Shown here piece after piece: positions 59,380 through 64,000 of a stretch of 64,000 nucleotides of DNA. Below the pieces are notes generated by a model. The model saw only the letters and a list, made by a program, of their open reading frames with translations. It was not told the DNA's origin and did not search any database. The position numbers and the translations under genes were made by a program. Source of the DNA: Acanthococcus lagerstroemiae (lineage: Eukaryota > Arthropoda > Insecta > Hemiptera > Eriococcidae); the NCBI GenBank assembly GCA_031841125.1, contig CM063109.1, positions 21,919,321 through 21,983,320 on the forward strand. The letters are read 5' to 3'. Numbering within the stretch: the first letter of the stretch is position 1; the number at the start of each line of letters is the position of its first letter.

Positions 59380-59554
59380 ACCTCTGGGATTCCATGTTAA
59401 AAATTACATAGCACGCGAACCATTCAACAAAACACTACCGGATAAAAAACATCAGTCTGCAGACATTTCGTGGATATTCTCTCAAAATTTCAGTGCGCCA
59501 GTGTTACCTATTGTGGAGAAAAAAAATATGTTACCTTACTTTTGAAACTAACCA

Positions 59555-61205
59555 TGTAATAGGAATCAGTGAAGGGAGATGCCCAGAAGAAAATGATTTT
59601 CGGACGGAAGATTATAGAATAATTAATACAGCTGCGAAAAGAAAGCAAGCAGGCGCAGGTATTATTATAAATTAGACTGTAGGGAAACGAGTGCAAAGTT
59701 ATCCCGACATGTATAGTGAGAATTTCAGTAAGACCAGTATCTTTGGTGATAGTCCAAGTTTATTTGCTAACAGGAAGTTTCAGGAAGAAAAAGTAGAAAA
59801 AAATCTAAGAAAAAATTGATGAAAATGGAGGATATAAAGTTCATTCTGTATTAATATTATTACTAATTGTTAATTTTAATATTGTTAGTATTGAAGAAGG
59901 AAATAATAATCAAAATCTTAGATTATTTATTCGTAGATAAATTAAATCTGAAGGTGAAAAAGGACTATTTAGTTATAACGGGACATTACGAGTAGCACGC
60001 CAAAGTAGGTAGAGGAAAAGAAGAAGGGGTATGCGGAAAGGATGGTTTAGGAGAGCGAAATAAAAGAGTACCGAGGCTCATAGAATTTTGCGAAGAATGT
60101 AACTTTTCAAAAATCATGAGAGAAAAAATACACTAGGAAAATCCAAAGAAATGAAAGAAGACATGAAATAGATTATGTTATGACGAGAAGAAAATAAGAA
60201 AATCAAATATTGGATTGTGAGACATTGAAAGACCTGATGAGAAGAGAGGGGGTGGGAGATTTCTATCAGGCCCTGGTCTTAGAAGGGGGCCCACCAAAAA
60301 TACCAAAAAAGGCAAAATATATATGAAAATAATCGAAAACAATTTTTGTGAAGCAAAGCAAAATAAAACTGAACAAGAACATTGATAAGTAATCGATATT
60401 ATTTATTTTTAGTCCCCCTGACCCTGAGGCCTGAGTGCGAGTGATTCTGTTCTCATAAAGTAATTTTCCAACCGAGCCGCATAAGAAATTTCCCCCGGGC
60501 CCCAATTTTCTCTCTACGGCCCTGGAGATGGAAAACGTGGTCCTAACAGAGTTCACAAGAATCTAATACGAACTAATGAACGGAATGAGGTGTTGTCTTT
60601 TTTAAGTAGTTTTTTGCGGTTTTCCTAAAATTTACATTTCTTGGAGATAGGCGTCTCCAGAATCGAAGGTCCCATAATACACCCGAGATCAGATTTAAGG
60701 CCGTAGCACGGACTCAAAATGAATAGTTCAGCGCCGGTTCTCGATTACGTCTGTGATTAGTTGAGCACATGTCATCGGCAAATTGCATATCTCAATGAAT
60801 TTGGGGGCCTGAAAATGAAATAATTCATCTATCGCAACAAGAACGGAAAATGTTTCTAGGATTGATTTTCTCTCTTTTCTCTTGCTGACCATTGCTAGCA
60901 TCGTTTGTGCCCCAGATAGGTGTCATTTCATAAGTAAAGAACCCAGTTAGTCGTCCCTATGTGTTTTTCGAAATACGGCCGAATTTTCAATCCAAAACCA
61001 ATTATGAATGACGAATTTTGAGCTTCAGTGTAGTTTGAAGAAGTAAAACAAGTTCTCTAAGAATATTAGTTGACCGCATCGAAATATTTGAATCTATCTG
61101 CAAGATTTGTAATGTCATATATTTGAAGAGTCATTTTTCTATAAACACTTTTTTTTTTTTAAAGTTTCAAGCGAGTTTTCTCAATGTGTTTTAAAGTTAA
61201 GGGGC
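59555..61205. other. No supported gene; one doubtful hAT-like segment
   Basis: 60269-60525 has CAGGCCCTGGTC at one end and, in reverse complement, CAGGGCCGTAGAG at the other, but no target duplication. The rest is AT-rich and featureless. Confidence 0.4.
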
Positions 61206-61230
61206 TTTAAATGTCTTCAAATTGATATTC

Positions 61231-61298
61231 CGGTTCTCGTCCGATCTCACCGAAGTTAAGCAGTCCTCCTGGGAAAACCAGATACTGTAGGCATCTTT
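61231..61298 (+). rRNA. 5S rRNA pseudogene with internal deletion
   Basis: GGTTCTCGTCCGATCTCACC and GAAGTTAAGCAG match the 5S rRNA region that includes the internal A box. CTGGGAAAACCAG, GCTGTAGGC-like (ACTGTAGGCATC) and a T run match its 3' end. About 35-40 nt between them, including the intermediate element and C box region, are missing, as is the first ~30 nt. It abuts SINE S2 copy 3. Confidence 0.78.
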
Positions 61299-61302
61299 TG
61301 GG

Positions 61303-61512
61303 GCTCTGGTTGGCCGAGTAGATAGCGCGCTGGTCTCGGAATCCCGAGGTCCCGGGTTAGAGCCCACGTAGCAACTTGTTACATTTCGACCCTGGCCGAT
61401 TTTTCGGCAAGAAGAGAAGAGGGCTAAGACAGCCCTGACAGCCTCTCCTACGTCTCTGAGATAATGCTCAAAAGGGCGGATTCCAGGGCTCGGGGGTTGA
61501 GAGCAAAAATTA
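61303..61512 (+). repeat. tRNA-derived SINE S2, copy 3
   Basis: Near-identical to copy 1 through its length (A box TTGGCCGAGTAGATAGCGC; same tail). Its left side touches the 5S pseudogene and its right side touches a truncated S1 head. Confidence 0.88.
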
Positions 61513-61612
61513 GAAAATCACTAGCTTTCCTGCGCTGGTGGTATTCGAATCCGAAACGCAAGGATTGCGAAGCGAGCCCGTTACCCCTTTTCCACACAGC
61601 GACCTGCCCTGA
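61513..61612 (-). repeat. SINE S1 head fragment
   Basis: About 100 bp matching the tRNA-like head of S1, with the box region damaged (ACTAGCTTTCCTGCG; GCAAGGATTGCGAAGC; CACACAGCGAC). The body is absent. Confidence 0.7.
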
Positions 61613-62800
61613 GCTTACACCTAAGTAGAAAAATGAACAAAACCACTCTACTTCACAAAATAGGACCAATCTGATGTACGAATGTAGCAAAAAGATACGA
61701 TGAAACGTAGGCTACCGCCGACTTGTGGGTTCTGGGGATCTCAAATTCATCATAATAAAAGAGGGGAAGAGGCAGCAATATATTTCTAAACTGTTGTGAA
61801 TCTAATTACCTCGCCAAAGAAACATAATGCTTTCCCGCCTTTCAGCCGTAACCGTAACTAATTAGATAAATATTTGAAATACTTCACATAACGTAATTAC
61901 GATTCGCCTGATAGCATTTACTGCAAAATCTCTTTTATTTAATTCTTCGGCCTGCAAGTTTCGAAGTACCCAGAAAAGTCTCGGATTTTCGCGCGGTTAA
62001 AGTAACGTACAAGTTTTGTACATTTTCTGCGGCTACAGCCCGATCGTAATTGATTGCGCTCGCCCTGTCTTATCCCAAATTAATGCTTTTATCAGTGGTT
62101 GTTCGTAGAAAGGAATCTAAATGCCTGAACTTACTATGTTAGGACAAAGGATACGAATTTCCTCCGTTTGCCTCACAAAAAGCTTTTGCAACAATGGAAC
62201 AAAAGTCGATGTTTCGCGCCGAGATAAAAGAGAAAATCAGCTAACAAGATGTAATAGGTTTACCGCGAGGCTTACGACTATGAGCTTTTAAAAATGCGAA
62301 TATTCAATTGTCCCCACCCCCTCGCTTCCTGACCTTTTTTGAATGTACTTTAGACCCAGAAGCGAATTCAGCTTGCGCGCGTGTTACGGTGGTTCGTTTA
62401 TTAATTGAAGAAGCTCGGATTATGAATATTTTCCTCGTCAGAAAACTTTACAAAAGTTCAAAAACACGGTACCGAGTGTATTACGTAAACATGGGTAAGT
62501 TTCAGTTGTTAGTTGGAGGTTCTCTCAGGAATTCAGTGCTCATGTAGACTTAGTTGACATTTCCTTCAAGGTCTGTAAAGCAGACGAAAGTAACTTCAAT
62601 CTTGAATCAGCGTATAACTGAGGAGGGTTGGCGGAGATAGACGATCTCAGTCTGTGGCATATTCAAAACGGAGCAATACGGCTGCGCCGAAAGCCTGCAC
62701 CTAAGTGAGTGTGGAAATTTTTGGAAACGAAAACGTTGGAGTCGGGTGTGACGAGGAAAGCGAGTAGGAGATTAGTTTCTTATAACCCAGATAGCCTACC
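61613..62800. other. No supported gene; one repeat copy
   Basis: Contains the inverted copy (61919-61981) of the repeat at 54032-54096. The open frame at 62308-62547 (+) is unsupported. Confidence 0.45.
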
Positions 62801-62804
62801 TGGG

Positions 62805-62944
62805 TCATTCTCCAGAAACTGAGAATGTATTGTTACCAGCGGATTTTGAACCCTAATATTCGATTTAGTTATTTATTTTTAATGGTGGCGGGGGCTATTT
62901 TGGATTACCCAATAACATCCGCAACAAATTCCACCAATCGGTGC
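62805..62944. repeat. U1 fragment joined to R1 LINE
   Basis: ATTCTCCAGAAACTGAGAAT, then ACCCAATAACATCCGCAACA and AATTCCACCAATC match the U1 edge. The match stops where GC-rich R1 sequence begins. Confidence 0.65.
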
Positions 62945-63845
62945 GACGAAGAGAGCGAAGACGAAACGGGAGGAAGTCCGGGTCAAGCGAGTCATCCAGC
63001 AGGACACGCTTTGAAAGTGGAAGGACGCGCTCGCCCATTCGACCAAGGCCGAGTAGACCCGAGCGCTGATACGCGACCTCGATGTATGGGCAGGAAGATC
63101 GCACGGAGAGGTGAACTTCCACCTGACCCAAGTCCTGAGCGGCGACGGATGCTTTGGCACGTACCTACACCGGATGGCGATAGCACCGAGCCTCGTGTGC
63201 ACGCACTGTGATCGAGGGGCGGAGGATCCACCTTGGCACACCCTGTTCGAGTGTGAGGCCTGGGAGCAGGAGAGGCGCGGAACGGCCACAACAGCGATGG
63301 ATCCCGGTGGAGGAAGCATCAACGACGACGACGGCGTGATTAGCCGTCTCGCGCCGGACACCCTGGTTCCGGAGATGATGAGCCGAAGCAGTTGGAAGCG
63401 GGTGTCGGCCTTCGTCTCAGCCATCATGAAGAGGAAGATGAAGATGGAGTGGTCGAGGCAGAGGACCGACGACGATCCAAGCTCGGCCCACACCATAGAA
63501 CAGGACAACTCTGTACCATCTTAGGAGAGCTGCTGCAGCTGCCCCCCCCCCGCAGGGCTCCCTCGCCGTCATCACCTGCCTATGTTGCCACACGTACTAA
63601 GACGAGGAGGTGATGGGTGAGTGAAGAGGAAGCGCGTCATGCTGTGGGGGACCTGAATTCCTGGCCAGTGCTTGGGGAGCGTGAACCTCGGTCAGCAGGG
63701 AACCCCATGGTGGCTCTGGCAGGACGCGCGCACCAGAAGCGGCACGGCGAAAATCCTTTAGTGGAAAATGCGTGTGATCTCTACATCGTTTGGCAGCCTT
63801 ATGTCAATTTTACTTTGTATTTCACTTTATAATTCCACACCATAC
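62945..63845 (+). pseudogene. R1-clade LINE C-terminal fragment
   Basis: This is the 3' end of an R1-type polyprotein, GC-rich. Before 63111 the matching frame reads WKDALAHSTKAE, stop, TRALIRDLDVWAGRSHGEV, so a UAG replaces the usual Trp. The frame 63111-63524 then runs NFHLTQVLSGDGCFGTYLHR, then CTHCDRGAEDPPWHTLFECE, holding the C-x2-C...H...C finger of R1 elements. It ends with SWKRVSAFVSAIMKRK. The 3' UTR follows, with an AATAAA near 63850. It is 5'-truncated; the reverse transcriptase is absent. Confidence 0.87.
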
Positions 63846-64000
63846 TCGCGCAATAAAGTATACTTTACTTTACTCGTATTAGGCCACCAGGTTACTCCAC
63901 CCCTGTCCCCTCCTCCAGTACAAATTCGTTATTCCTGAAAGACACTTGCTCCTCTCGATTTGAAAACAAGAAGTACGAATCTTCCTACCGACAACTCTAA

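Larger units (their letters stand above)
58218..59553. repeat. Fold-back structure with ~160-bp inverted arms
   Basis: The left arm 58218-58372 and right arm 59388-59553 are inverted copies, sharing GATTCCATGTTA, TTACATAGCACGCGAACC and CGCCAGTGTTACC-like segments. The interior holds a mariner-like N-terminal remnant, SINE S2 (+) and SINE S2 (-). In protein terms the arms weakly resemble a mariner transposase C-terminus. Confidence 0.65.

Noticed and set aside
60269..60525. hAT MITE with CAGGGCC-type ends
   Set aside because: The inverted ends are short and the flanking octamers do not match.
62879..63508. 209-residue minus-strand ORF
   Set aside because: It lies opposite the recognisable R1 C-terminal finger; GC-rich antisense frames are often open.
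1..64000. CRISPR array, bacterial operons, toxin-antitoxin or phage defence system
   Set aside because: No regularly spaced direct repeats with unique spacers, no operon-like gene arrangement, and clear spliceosomal exons and eukaryotic transposons. The window is nuclear eukaryotic DNA.

Overview
The window looks like a gene-poor stretch of an arthropod nuclear genome, most likely an insect. The sequence is AT-rich. Coding sequence lies in short exons bounded by GT/AG splice sites and separated by kilobase introns. Most of the rest is degenerate transposable-element debris of kinds common in insects: RTE-, Jockey- and R1-like LINEs, hAT- and mariner-like DNA transposons, and tRNA-derived SINEs. 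No bacterial operon, CRISPR array or intact viral gene is visible. The order of insect is not something I can settle.

Two host genes can be supported, both on the minus strand. (1) Four phase-compatible exons (27029-27206, 25404-25435, 20813-20898, 10266-10395) encode the tandem C1 (phorbol ester/diacylglycerol) region of a delta-type novel protein kinase C. C1A is complete over three exons, one of them only 32 nt long. C1B is cut by the last splice donor in view. The kinase domain should lie to the left of the window; the N-terminal exons were not found. (2) A small unrecognised coiled-coil protein of about 95 residues is built from exons at 53020-53144, 52821-52902 and 46618-46698. It has an upstream in-frame stop, a likely 5' UTR exon at 53653-53713 and a poly(A) signal after the stop. 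A CpG-rich block at about 38.4-39.2 kb, with good minus-strand splice donors, may be a promoter or first exon of a gene I cannot identify.

Layout: 1-4.5 kb holds two LINE fragments and a palindromic MITE. 4.5-10.3 kb is mostly featureless. 10.3-27.2 kb is PKC exons with introns full of SINEs, a dead RTE LINE, a mariner-like inverted element and hAT MITEs. 27-34.5 kb is a nest of insertions into an unclassified repeat family (called U1 here). 34.6-36.0 kb is an R1-type LINE with an internal deletion. 37.7-38.3 kb holds a palindrome and a 103-bp minisatellite. 39.7-45.2 kb holds hAT elements and a LINE split by one of them. 46.5-53.7 kb is the coiled-coil gene. 54-58 kb has a mariner-like fragment and a 1.7-kb degenerate pyrimidine-rich repeat. 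58.2-64 kb holds fold-back and SINE material, a deleted 5S rRNA pseudogene and an R1 C-terminal fragment.

The clearest result of the hunt is a set of precisely datable nested insertions. Five hAT-type elements have perfect 8-bp target duplications. A LINE fragment has a 9-bp duplication. Two SINEs have 10-13 bp duplications. Several sit inside other repeats, so their order of arrival can be read directly. I did not see a convincing novel multi-gene system.
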